Positions 1 to 11,133 of a DNA stretch of 64,000 nt are shown here, piece after piece (the stretch's first letter is position 1; each line of letters begins with the position of its first letter). The position numbers and the translations under genes were made by a program. Under the pieces are notes generated by a model. The model searched no databases, was not told where the DNA came from, and worked only from the letters and a program-made list of their open reading frames with translations. The DNA comes from Ignelater luminosus (lineage: Eukaryota; Arthropoda; Insecta; Coleoptera; Elateridae): contig VTPC01091055.1 of assembly GCA_011009095.1 (NCBI GenBank), positions 383,648 to 447,647 on the forward strand. Reading direction: 5' to 3'.

Positions 1-2645
1 TGTAAAACGAAGTTACATATAAAATTGTTCAGAAATACCCTACTGCTGTTCTAGTTAACAATCTAATTCATAGTTAAATAATCACGGTATCATTCCTACT
101 TGACGTTGCTGTTGAGAATTTCAAACGTATACATATCTAAGAAGTAGTATTTTTCAAAAACATAATCATAGTGTGAATTTTCCAGAAAGAAAATTTCGTT
201 GTTAAACATAACTTTTTCTTTCAAACGTAATTGCGTAGGATACAATACGAACGAACACAGTTCATACCTATCATACTTGCCTATATGGTCATACATGAGG
301 TTAAAGTACACACGTACGAAGCTATTAATAAATCCACCTTTCTAAAGATAGTTCGTAGAGTTCTATTATTCCATATCTATTGTACTGGTGTATACTATCT
401 GATGGAAAATGAATGTTGACGTGCAATTTATTGCGCGGCATCGTTTGTGGAATTAATGTCACGACTTAAACTTGTTTCACTCATTCACTCAAGTTCTCTC
501 TGTGTGTTTGAACTTGATTTTCTTTTAATGCAGTATAAATACGTTATACTGTGTATACTATACCTACTACGAACTCGTGACTGACTGACTGACTGTTTTT
601 TTATTCTACCAGGAACATGGTAATTTGCAGTTAATTTTTTAGAAAATAAAAAAGCGCAAGGCGTACCGAAGTATTTATTTAAATTGTAAGGACATCTGTT
701 CTCTTGCAGAGACCTTGCCAGGTCGTCTATTTACATACGACTTCTTAAACTATAATATAAAAGAAACAAGACCTTGATGGTGTGTAATTGAGACATCAAG
801 GATTGTTGTTAATTATAATAAATTTATAATGTACTGCCTTTTGAATTGAATTATTAGGTCTTAATTTGAAAATCAAAGTACTTGTGTTGGTTGAAAGTGT
901 AGGTAAAAAGTTCGGGGTATTACCATACCATGCAAAAAAGAGAGTATACCTACAGGATATACCTACTAAACTAGATTTCTAGATCTGTAAATATCCATTT
1001 AATCAAGAAATTATCGTCTTGAATAGTTGTTTTATGAAACTTACATATTTATACTAGATGACGTTGTTAGTAGTCTGCCGTGAAAGATAGGCCATCTCCC
1101 ACAGTTCAAACATTGAACTGGAAGACAGAGAGGAATTAAACTATCTCTATGTCATTAATACCGAATGAACGTAAGAAGTTACGCTTCTCCCCCTTTTGAT
1201 AATATTGTATTTTATTTAAATAAATTGGAAATATTATTAAAAGTAAATTTTCAATGACAGTTTACTAACCTTCAAAGCTAACACCGCTAACACCACACCG
1301 ATCAATTGTTAGTGATAGAGTTCCTTGATTTCTAATATAAATCGCTACAATGGAAATAAAATTATTTACATTAAACAACTCTTTAGCACTGGCGCAAAAA
1401 TAGCTATTTTCGGTTTTGTTCTAACCATAACCGAAATATTTTGGTTGCGGTGTTTTCGTTCCCATTACCCTATCGTGATTTCGTTTTCGCGAATCGGTTT
1501 AAAAAACCGGTTCATACCGTTATTACTTTTATTAGATTTTATTAAGTGAAATAATGCCGTTAGATAAACTCAAAAGATTCTATAATTGCAATCGTTTTTC
1601 TCAATGTACTATTATAATAATAATCGCCACTGTGTCATTTCACCTCAAACTGCACAATTTTGCTTGCCTAATCTGGCTGTTATAGTAATTATCAAGAGCC
1701 AAAGTTTCCGAAAAATTGCGTGCACCGTTCTCTTTAAGCGTAAAGGTTTTCGATCTGTTTACAACAGGGGCTTGCCATTTAGCTTAATTTAAAAGGCGAG
1801 TACCTTTTCTTGACAATCAAATTCTTGCTTACTTACTGTAATTTCCAGGACATTTAATTTCACAAAATTAATTTTCAACATTAACCCGATGTTTTGAAAT
1901 TCCAAAGAAAAATATGTACACATTCTTTTGATATTTCTTTTATAAGCTTGCAAAATATCAAGACGCAGTGCCTCTTAGTTAGTCGGTAATTACCTTCCAA
2001 GACAAAATAGTACTGCAGCACCGTGAGATGCACACAGAACACAATTAGACCCTTTTATTTAATTTTAAATTAGAAATAGGCTACATTGCTAAACACTATC
2101 TACATCTAGATGTTATTAGAAAAGAAACTAGGAATTACATCTTTCAAACCTAAAAAACATTGCAGACATAATCGAGTTTAGACAATGTTTCTCCTTCACT
2201 TTCAAAGAAGAATCGTTAAATTATTATGGCCATTAAATTTAACTCGATGTTGCTGATACGATCAGATTCTGGCCAATCAGATTATTAGAATTGAAATTTA
2301 TTTACCTTCAATAATCTAATCCTGAATTTTTTGATAATGGGACGAAAAAATACAACTGTAACTTACCATACGTCAGAATTACGTTCTCTTCTTGAATAGC
2401 AAAAACTCACGTTTACCTTTATGTTGGTTATCAGAAATTAAACTTAAAATTAATATTAGCAATGCAGTCAGACAACTTTTTGGACGTTGTGATTGAGCCG
2501 TGTCTTGGTTGAAAGCTAGCTTTCGTTGTTAATCTTTTAGTTGCACCTTCAATTCTATGGCAAGATACCTTTCCACGTGATGTCGCAAAAAAGGTGCCGC
2601 CCAGCATCACTTTCGAAATTTTCTTTAGAAATCACAGATTGCTTT
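1..2645. other. AT-rich non-genic DNA
   Basis: I see no supportable gene here. All open frames are short and have no recognisable motif. A TATAAATA-like string near 533-541 followed by a four-fold GACT run near 580-596 could be read as a core promoter, but nothing downstream looks like a transcript start or coding exon. I infer unannotated intergenic or intronic DNA. Confidence 0.5.
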
Positions 2646-3194
2646 AGTATTTCTTTTTTGTTTTTGTACTGAGCACAGCCTCGAGGACAAACAGAATGTG
2701 TCCCGTGAGCTCCAAGAAAAATTTATTTTTTTGGGGTTAGCTTGGCCAACCTCGAAGATTATTTTTATGCAGGATGTTTATAAAACAAAAGTAACTCCTT
2801 TCAGTTAACATAAAATTACCCGTTTTTGAATTTTGTATTTCCTTTCTTCCCCTGCTGACATCATCAGAATTATAAAACTCTAATATCGTCTACACCCGAG
2901 AAGATTCTAGATGACCTTCGGATTTAGTATCAGGAAACGGCAAAATTCTCCTCTAGTTTTCTGTAGCCGTATAATTCTCCAGAAATAATGCATAGAAAAA
3001 CCACGAAGCTGTTTAACCATGCTAAGATTAAATTCAAAGAGTTTAAACTTTCAATTTGTAGACTTATATTTATTTTGTAAAAACGATATACCGGTGTTTT
3101 GAATTATTTAGCTATCTTGTGACTTCTCGTATGACAAGCCTTCTGTGTCTTACATGTGATATACTCTTGAGTACACAATGTATTCTTTGCAGCT
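2646..3194 (+). repeat. Dispersed 0.55-kb repeat, copy 1
   Basis: This stretch is repeated in the same orientation at 38,021-38,573, with many scattered substitutions and small indels. Both copies begin at an agtattt/T-run followed by a 'tgtactgag' block and both end abruptly at 'attctttgcagct', after which the flanks differ. No coding potential is visible. The sharp shared ends suggest a mobile element or a defined fragment of one; I could not assign a family. Confidence 0.75.
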
Positions 3195-3213
3195 AGGTTA
3201 CCGAAAAAATATG

Positions 3214-4170
3214 TTTGAATAGTACTCTAAAAGACCTCTTCGACAAACTATATTTGATACTTTTATTTTTAACAGTTCTTTAGATATTTACACTTTTATG
3301 GAAAACAAAATATTTGTAATAAAAATAGTAAAAACATTTTTGATAATAATTTCAAAAATCACAGGTGAACAATTTATTTACTGTCGTAACAAATATTCAA
3401 AATGTTTGCAGTTAATTTATTGACACACTCCCAATCTATGGTAGAATTCGTCTCTGACATTGTGCAAATCACAGGTGAACAATTTATTAGTATAACAAAA
3501 TGTTTAGAACACTGTCAAAATATTAGCATATTGGGGCCTACCTTTTAAATAATAACATTAACGGGGAACGGTACTTAGAGTTGCTCAGAGAAGAGCTTGT
3601 TCCAGCTTTGGCAGCTTTATATCCTAATCCGCGAGATCCAGATATTCCTAATGACACCATTTGGTTTCAACAGGATGGAGCACTAGCTCATTATGCGCGT
3701 ACAGTTCGAGAATACTTAGGTGATGTTCTTCCAAACTGGTGGATTGGAAGACGAGGTTTCCTAGAATGACCAGCTAGATCGCCAGACTTAGATCCATTGG
3801 ATTTGTTTCTTTGGGGTTATTTGAAAAACAAATTATATAACACAAAACCTCAAGATCTAGATGATTTCAAGGAACGAATTACAACAGAAATTAGAGGAAT
3901 AACACGTGACATATTGCACAACGTCAGAGACGAATTCTACCATTGATTGGGAGTGTGTCAACAAATTAATTGAGAACATTTTGAATTTTTGTTACGATAG
4001 TAAATAAATTGTTCACTTATGAGTTTTGAAATTATTATTAAAAACGTTTTTATGATTTTTATTACAAACGTTGTTTTTCATAAAAGTGTAAATATCTCAA
4101 GAACTGTTAAAAATAAAAGTATCAAATGTTAGTTTGTTGAAGAGGTCTATACTATACTATACTATTCAAA
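3214..4170. mobile_element. Fold-back element with DDE_3 transposase remnant
   Basis: The two ends form long imperfect inverted repeats: about 3,214-3,470 pairs with about 3,911-4,170. The right arm includes the 3' end of a transposase reading frame, and the left arm holds an inverted copy of that same 3' end and its downstream sequence, so the element is a partial palindrome. The central 430 bp carries the rest of the transposase fragment. The outermost match is 'tttgaatagta' on the left with 'tactattcaaa' on the right. Confidence 0.75.
3541..3946 (+). pseudogene. DDE_3 (Tc1/mariner superfamily) transposase, C-terminal fragment
   Basis: The frame starting near 3,560 reads through a WFQQDGALAHYA block, which carries the second catalytic Asp, then an in-frame stop at 3,767, then PARSPDLDPLDLFLWG, which carries the third catalytic Asp, and ends at a second stop at 3,944-3,946. 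These blocks are typical of the IS630/Tc1/mariner DDE_3 endonuclease domain. The N-terminal DNA-binding half and the first catalytic Asp are absent. The internal stop and the missing half make it non-functional. It lies inside the fold-back element and its 3' end is duplicated in inverted form upstream. Confidence 0.85.
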
Positions 4171-4212
4171 AATAAAATTAAAAATGTACCATTCCATTTA
4201 AAAAAAATGTAT

Positions 4213-4245
4213 GTGACGTCATCACTCGGAAACTGATGACGTCAC
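4213..4245. repeat. Perfect 12-bp hairpin with twin CRE-like cores
   Basis: GTGACGTCATCA at 4,213-4,224 is exactly reverse-complementary to TGATGACGTCAC at 4,234-4,245, with a 9-nt loop. Each arm contains the palindrome TGACGTCA, the consensus CREB/ATF site. It may be the tip of an old inverted repeat next to the fold-back element; a regulatory role is speculative. Confidence 0.6.
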
Positions 4246-4899
4246 GAACATACAAGGTAAGTCAAAATGAGCAAGATTAAAAATACTAGTTTACCTGTCT
4301 CGGCGTTTTTGCGAAATATCATTGGTACCGAAATAATATAATTTATTCCATAAGTACTTTCCACTCCGCATCATGATCGTGAAAATACGGTTTCTACCAA
4401 ATAGGCGACTTTCAAGAATTAAATGTAACCACAATTAATTCTTGAAGAATTAATGAAACTTAAGTTTGCTAATGTGTTTGGGCGCTGACGATCAAAGCTG
4501 TGGTTTTGCAAGCCGTCCACTGATTAGAACGTTACGCAGTAGGGTGTCTCTGGCACTGTTCCTTTGTTAAACGATTAAGAACTGTGGCGATACCACGCCT
4601 CCATCCTGCTGTAGAAACTTCCTCCACGGATATACCAACACCCGCACAGCATTTTCCTGGGTTCTATTGCAAGTAATAAAGACCGCTGATGATCATGTAA
4701 TTGTTGTACAAAGTTTTTTCCACAAGATGATTGTGGTGATATTACACAAAGATTTTGAGGCCAAATAGTTGTAAGCCCTCATTCCACTTCCATTAGTTCG
4801 TGAGATGAGTCTACCTCTGAATCATTCAAAAAAGATTCAGAGTCAGATTCTGCAGGCGAAATAATAAAAAGAGGAATATTTTCAAACGAAAGATTCCCT

Positions 4900-5535
4900 A
4901 CGTGTTTTTACCAGTCAGCCGGAATAAGCTTTTCGCAGTGATCACAGAAATTTTGCCACATGTTTGAAGAACATTTTGAAAGAGACTCAGGCCATAAATT
5001 CTGAACACGATTTTTAGAAGGAGTTCCAGAGTTTATGTGCTTGTTGTAATAAGACTTACAATACTCCCATGCCATTTCAACAGGGTTATACTGACAATGG
5101 TACGGAGGCATTCTAAGAACTTCATATCTTTTCTCTTTCAGCAGTTCATCAATTACGTACGTCTTTATTGTCCGATCGAAAAGGTTTTATTAAATCCCAT
5201 AAGTGCTTTTTGGAAAATTTTGAATCAAATTTGACATTGTGGTTAGTCAAACATTCCTGCATTTGGCTTTTCTTGGAGGACAACGTTGGAGGTTTGTCCA
5301 ACTGTCCATAACAATTATACTTTTGCCCCAAGCCTATCCAAAGCAGGAACGAGCTGATTAACCATCCAATTTTGAAAAATATCGCCAGTCATGGTCGCAT
5401 GATAATCCCCATCGTTATTTTGAGAAACTAAAAGAAAATCGCACCCTTACAAAAATCCGCCTTTATATCCCGCATGCAAAATAGTGAAACGTTTCCCTTC
5501 ATTTTTAAATTGAGCTGGGTACTCTTGATATCCAA
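4900..5535 (-). pseudogene. Tc1-like (DDE_3) transposase relic
   Basis: Reading the minus strand from about 5,530 downward gives, in broken frames, a block RFTILHAGYKGGF, then SQNNDGDYHATM, then FQNWMVNQLVPALDRLG, and finally PPYHCQYNPVEMAWEYCK near 5,100 before a stop at 4,908. These are the central and C-terminal blocks of a transposase family common in insects, in which the NPVE block supplies the last acidic catalytic residue. At least three stops and a frameshift interrupt it. No intact terminal repeats were found, so the element is truncated or strongly decayed. Confidence 0.75.
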
Positions 5536-7069
5536 ATATCTCGAATTACAGATTCATTTTGATAGATTCATATTTCATTTATTGGATATTTTCACTGGAA
5601 TTTAGATATTGTAAAAAAATTTCTAAGAAAGGTAATTTTGGGTGCAAGAACATGTTTTTGTTCACAGAGAATTTTGCGACGGTTACGACTGATTTATATT
5701 TGTAACCCATAGATTTCAAAATTTTATACTTACAAAATCTTCCCCCCTTCCTTAAATTCATAATTTTCCTTTACTTTAACAAAAAGATCATTGAAAGAAA
5801 AATATTGATTTTGAAAGTTATATTGCCAAATGTTTGGTATAGGAAAAGTGTTGAACATACACTAAAGGTTTATGTCCAAATACTAAACATTTCCTGTTTT
5901 AAGCCATTTTCTGCGTATATGTATTGTATTTTAATCTAAGGGGTGATTAAGACCCATTTTGGAGTGGTTTAATCTTCTCGGGGATGACAGGGAGGAGGAT
6001 GTCTGGCCATATACTGGAAATTAATTTTCAAATGCTATAACATTTACGTTCTTTATCAATCTTCTACATTTAAATATTTATCCCATTTTGATGTAAGGGG
6101 TGGTTTTACCATTTTTAAAGACCCTCATACTTGTTTGATGTTTTATATATAAAAATTGTCAGCATGTGTAAGGAGTGATTTTACCCTATTTTGGGGGTGT
6201 TTTTTGCTCTAGCGCAAGATTTTGAGGGTATATTGGTTATTCTGAGATTGGATTCGGTTTCAGCGTCGAAAAATACATCGGACCACTATAGTCACGATCC
6301 CAGGCCAAACCTTAATTTTTTTTGTGGGGCTGTGTAATTAAAGAGTATTTTACATGTTCTTATTAAATGTAGGTAACAAACTCATTAAAATCGTCATTAA
6401 GCAACAATATTAAATATTCATAAACTTGATTATCAACATTTACACCGCATAAATTCTAGTAAACTGATCGATCGTATATTTAAATAAATCTTCAGCATTA
6501 AGGCCTCTCTCCGCCAGTACATTGAAGAATACATTACAAATAAGCACCTTAGTTAATAATACATATTGAGAAAAGGTTACGTCAACATTGTACAGTTATA
6601 GTATGTAGCGGGAGAATATCAAAATTACGTGGACATTTGAAATGTGGAATATAACGAGGATACAGTATGTAATAGTAACAACAGACGTCGTTACAGCTAT
6701 AAGCATAGTCTTCTATAAATGTGAATTATATCTCTTAACGTCCTCTTGCATTAATTAGAAAGGCTAATTAAACGTTACAAAGCTGGAATCTTTTCTAGTT
6801 ACCCATTAAGCACTGTGTGCAGTCCTGAATCTCGTTAATGCTGCCGAGTTGTTTGTATCTATTTAACTTTACCTATACTAAAGAACGACTTCAATTAAAA
6901 TTGAAATACATATTTTATAGTTTTGTACATTTGATTCGATCAATTTTCTTATCTCTTTATAGTACATAATTACATAGCATTTATATTTATTAAACTGCAT
7001 GTTTCTTTTTTAATAGTGGTGTACACCTTATACGCACAAGAACAAAAGAAACCGTTTGACGATATTTAA
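5536..7069. other. Non-genic DNA with a degenerate tandem motif
   Basis: No gene is supportable. Between about 5,935 and 6,215 a block like 'taaggggtgattttaccc' followed by 'attttggggtg' occurs three times at uneven spacing (near 5,937, 6,096 and 6,169), suggesting an old tandem or transposon-derived repeat. The remainder is AT-rich and featureless to the eye. Confidence 0.4.
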
Positions 7070-7790
7070 AGAAAGAAAAACAAGTTTGTAAGGTTTTGGA
7101 AAATTCGGTTTTACTCAGAAACGATGCATTTTGAGTAAAAGTAACTGTTTTTGCTAAATTAAATGTAGATTTCAGAATAGGCAAATCAATTAATTTTTCA
7201 GCAGCGTAACATGTCTTTCAATCAGATCAATTATAGAATACGGTAAAAGCGTAGACGCTTAATTTCTCAGTAGCGCAACAATTTTATTTAGGTTAGGGGA
7301 TTAGCCCCCCCCCCCCCAGTTCCCTCACATCTGATGAAGATATCAAGATTACGGAAAATAATAGACACCTTAGAGAAACAAACATGTAGAAAATTTCATC
7401 TCGATACTTCATTTTGTTCCTAAAATATTGAAAAAACGAGAAACTCTAAATTAAACTTCAACATTCTACATTTTGAAAATAGTGCACTTTAGAGAAAAAT
7501 GTTATGTGGCAAAGTAGGCTTGGTTTCTGCCGAGCAATGCGATGCAAATATTGCATCCTGTTTTTGAGGCATTTAGAAAAAACCCTTGGCATAAGGTCGT
7601 TGAATCGGAGGTTTTGGAAAATTCTACTAGCTAAGTAAAATGTCCAAAATGATTGATTACAGTTTGAATTTCCCGTAAAACAGAAATATTCTGAAAATTG
7701 GTAGCACTACATCGTTGATTTAGCCGTGTTTAACCTTATCATGACAACACGTACGTCATTGGCTGGTTAAGTGAAAACTAGCAACAACGT
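7070..7790 (+). repeat. Dispersed repeat family, copy A
   Basis: Blocks here recur at 13,555-13,990, about 28,000-28,300 and 45,600-45,745: for example 'acaaacatgtagaaaa(a)ttccat', 'gcgatgcaaatatt' followed by 'catcctgtttttgag', and 'acagtttgaatttccc'. Copies are diverged and partly rearranged. There is no coding potential. A run of C residues (about 7,307-7,318) lies inside. I infer an old interspersed repeat; the class is unknown. Confidence 0.6.
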
Positions 7791-8258
7791 CAACTCTAAA
7801 CTGCAAAAATCACTAAAATGTTAAACCGGGAGATTCAAACTGGATCATTGCCAGACAATTAATGTCATGTAAAAAGCACAGCTTTCTTATGATAATTTCC
7901 TTAAAAAGGTTACATATACAGCGAAAATTGACCCTACATTGTTATTGAGATAATACAGAGTACTGTTTCGTTCAAACGAATCAAAAACGATAATTATTTC
8001 AATAATTCATTACTTTCAGATTTTTCAAATCATAAGTTAAGGTTAAGAAATTAGCAAATAACCTTGAAGGGAGGTATAGTGCCTACACTTGCGTATAATC
8101 TATTCGTGCATTTTACGTTACACTTGGCCCCCAAAAAGAAAACGGCATTATGATGCTTCAATCCGTTCAATATCGAGAACCACAGAAAAAACCTTAAAAC
8201 GTGTGAATTACAGTACGAGTACCGTAATGACAGTTCACGGCCGTGTATCGTACAACGT

Positions 8259-9048
8259 TTTATTTCATTCTGTCTAAAAGTATTGTCGAAGATATTTTAA
8301 AAAAGTAATTTGCTAACAATATCAGATAGCAGTAGCTTGAAACGTGACAAATTTGTCACCATCTGTCGCATAGTTACGTGCTAAGTAATTTGTTTGTTTA
8401 TTGTCAAGACGTTTTCAATAAGATATTTCCGAAAATTCGAAGATGTCCAGCGATATTATTTCAAGCATGTGCTTAGAAGCAACAGGAAATCTTATTCCAA
8501 GAAAATCTTCTAGTCGGTGTGAAAAAGAATACGAAGGGTTTGCGAGTGGTGAAAGTTGTTTAAGGTTGAAGAAAGTATCAACGAACACATTATGCTGGCA
8601 TATTTTTTGGATTTGGTAAGACTTTGTAGATGAATTGTTTGCTTTTAACTAATAAACCATATTTTTTAGTCTAAAAAGGTGAATAGTTCGTCTCTATGGT
8701 CTAAATATTCAATGGTAAAATCCATGGTTTTGGTGAATGAAAACCAGGACATCAAAATTTCCGAAACTTCTAGCATTTTTAAAGAAACAGTCTCTAGGGC
8801 ATCAACCTAATCAGTCAAAAGTGTTTACCAGGAAAGAAGTCAATAAATTTATTTTGGAAGCACTAATCGTTAAATTTTAATAATAATTACATAATATTAA
8901 AAACGCGATATACTTGTTATCATTTGTTGTTTATTTATTGTATTTGAGTCCGGTAAAGTTACTTTACCGGCCTTGTATCGTAATATATCATTTTCCGGCC
9001 ATTAATCGACGACGTAAAGTAGTATATACCGGACAGAATGAAATAAAA
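8259..9048. repeat. Short inverted repeat enclosing the Crypton relic
   Basis: TTTATTTCATTCTGTC at 8,259-8,274 is the reverse complement of GACAGAATGAAATAAA at 9,033-9,048. Just inside the right copy are a near-perfect hairpin (CCGGTAAAG ... CTTTACCGG, about 8,951-8,971) and two copies of a 'ccggccttgtatcgta'-like block, also found left of the recombinase relic at about 8,238. The structure suggests the recombinase fragment was carried inside an element with defined ends, although known Cryptons lack long terminal inverted repeats. Confidence 0.5.
8443..8880 (+). pseudogene. Crypton-like tyrosine recombinase, N-terminal fragment
   Basis: From the ATG at 8,443 the frame gives a short N-terminal region (with IPRKSSSRCEKEYEGF). 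After a small frameshift it reads LAYFLDL, and a canonical GT-AG intron (8,616-8,669, 54 nt) leads to SKKVNSSSLWSKYSMVKS. After another frameshift it gives KFPKLLAFLKKQSLG and SKVFTRKEVNKFILEA. This order of blocks matches the SAM-like N-terminal core domain of the tyrosine recombinases of insect Crypton elements. The catalytic R-H-R-Y domain that should follow is absent: the frame ends at 8,880. Functionally dead. The family call rests on block similarity recalled from insect proteins, not on a search. Confidence 0.65.
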
Positions 9049-9240
9049 TTATCACTTTGACAGCAATAAATAAATTTTCAAAATATTTTCTTGGCTTACC
9101 GTAGAAACTATTTGAACATAAATCTAATTTACAACATGTAAATAAAGTGTGCTCTTTACTTTGAATAGAAGAGTACTTGATTTAAGATCATCACACTATT
9201 TTTTGTTAATCCTTATTTTCTCCGCTTCATTAAAGTTGTA

Positions 9241-11133
9241 TACAGTGTGTCCAGTTTAAAATGACCTACATGGGGATATTGGAAACGGTAATAGATACAA
9301 GGTTGGTTAAATGGGAAAAAAGTTTCGTATTTATATGCCAATAAATAATCCATGGTTACATTGACAATTATCTGCCCCATTTTAAAGATACAGGGTGAAA
9401 ACCAAAAAAAGTTCATTTTCTAAAATTCTGATTTATTTATTTGTTATTACAGATAAATGAACAATATTTTCAGAAACGAAATAGCGGCTAATGAGGATTT
9501 CAAAAACGATTTTAAAAAAATGCTAGGTCTTCTAGATTTCACGTACTCGTATCCAACTTTTTTTTTCTCACTGGCGCCATATGGGATTTTTACATTTTTG
9601 AAATCGTTATAAAAAGAGCTTTTCAACCATGTACAATATGTTGTTTAAAAAAGACAAAGTACAAGAAAATACAAAATTAAGATTTAACCATAGTAGGCTT
9701 TGAAGTTTCCAAATAATAATTTGCAAACAAATGGGTGAAGATTCTAGTTAATTTAATTCTAATCAATATTAATGGAAATGTTCAAATAAACCTCCATTCA
9801 CCTTCTACACCGATTCAAAACTACTTCACAAGACTGTCTTAGCATCAACGGAGTAATTCTGTTTACTGCTTCAATGACTGCTTGTTGTAAGGCATCCACT
9901 GTTTCATATTGTCATAAATAAACTTGAGTTTTTAGATAACCCCATACAAAAAAATCAAGAGGCGTAATATTTGGCGACCTTGCAGGCAATCTTATTGTTC
10001 CCCGATTTCCAATTCAATGATCAGGATATTCATTATTTAAAAAATTAGTAATTATTTGAGCATTGTGTGCAGGTGCCCCCATCTTGCTGAAAAATATGTT
10101 TTGAAGGGTTGCAAGGGGAAGCTCCATGAGACGATCTGCTACAATTGTTTGCAAATGATCAAGGTATCTTTCAGAAGTAAGTTTTTTATTGAAAAAAACG
10201 GTCCAACGATGTGACTATCAATTATACCTATCCAGACATTAAATCTCCATCCAATCTGCTGCTCCGCGAACCAATTGTGGATTTGTATCTGACCAAAAAA
10301 CGGTATTTTTCCGATTAAATAAACCGCAATTGGTAAATCGACTTTTGTCTGACCATAAAACTTTCATAGAAAAGTTTGGGATCACATTTTGACTTCTTAT
10401 CTACCACTGACAAAATACTGGGTATCTATTCCGATACATTTCTGCAGCTGTTTTCTTGTTCCTCCGACAGAGAATAAAACATTTTAACATGTCATATTTT
10501 TCACGATTCGAAAAACGATCCATTTAACACGATATTTGTCCACACAAGAATTGTACGAAATTGACAATAACAATTATTTGATTGGTACAAACTGCAATTG
10601 TTTTATAAGAATATCAAAAAAATGAAGCCCACTTTAATTAGAATTTTCACTCATTTGTTTGCAAATTATAATTTAGAAATCTTAAGGCCTACTACGGTTA
10701 AATCTTAATTTTATATTTTCTTGTACTTTTTCTTCTTTAAACATGGTCATATTGTACATGATTGAAAAGGTTTTTTATGACGATTTCAAAAATGTAAAAA
10801 GCTAATATGGCGCCAATAAGAAAAACAAAAGTTGGATAAGAGTACGTGAAATCTAGAAGGCCTAGCATTTTTTGAAGTCGTTTTTGAACTCCTCATTAGC
10901 TGCTATTTCGTTTCTGAAAATATTGTTCATTTATCTGTAATAACAAATAAATAAATCAGAATTTTAGTTTGGTTTTCACCCTGTATCTTTAAAACGGGGC
11001 AGATAATTGTCAATGTAACCATGGATTATTTATTGGCGTATAAATACGAAACTTTTCCCCCATTTAACCAACCTTGTATCTATTACCGTTTCCAATATCT
11101 CCATGTAGGTCATTTTAAACTGGACACACTGTA
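9241..11133. mobile_element. DDE_3 transposon with long terminal inverted repeats
   Basis: The left end TACAGTGTGTCCAG (9,241) is reverse-complementary to the right end CTGGACACACTGTA (11,133), and the match continues inward for about 480 bp (9,241-9,730 with 10,650-11,133) at high identity. The element is flanked by TA on both sides (9,239-9,240 and 11,134-11,135), the target duplication of the Tc1/mariner superfamily. The interior carries a degenerate minus-strand transposase. The similarity of the arms suggests a fairly recent insertion or ongoing exchange between them. Confidence 0.85.
9798..10523 (-). pseudogene. DDE_3 transposase of the 9.2-11.1 kb element, degenerate
   Basis: Reading downward from ATG at 10,523: a short N-terminal helix-turn-helix start (MDRFSNREKYDML, then KTAAEMYRNRYP), a deletion of the rest of the DNA-binding domain, VLWSDKSRFTNCGLFNRKN with the first catalytic Asp, a frameshifted FQQDG block (second Asp, broken in a G run), then PARSPNITPLDFFVWGYLK, where the usual third Asp of SPDLTP is replaced by Asn. 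It ends at 9,798. Several stops interrupt it. The gene lies between the two long arms, so this was the autonomous-type coding unit and is now inactive. Confidence 0.85.
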
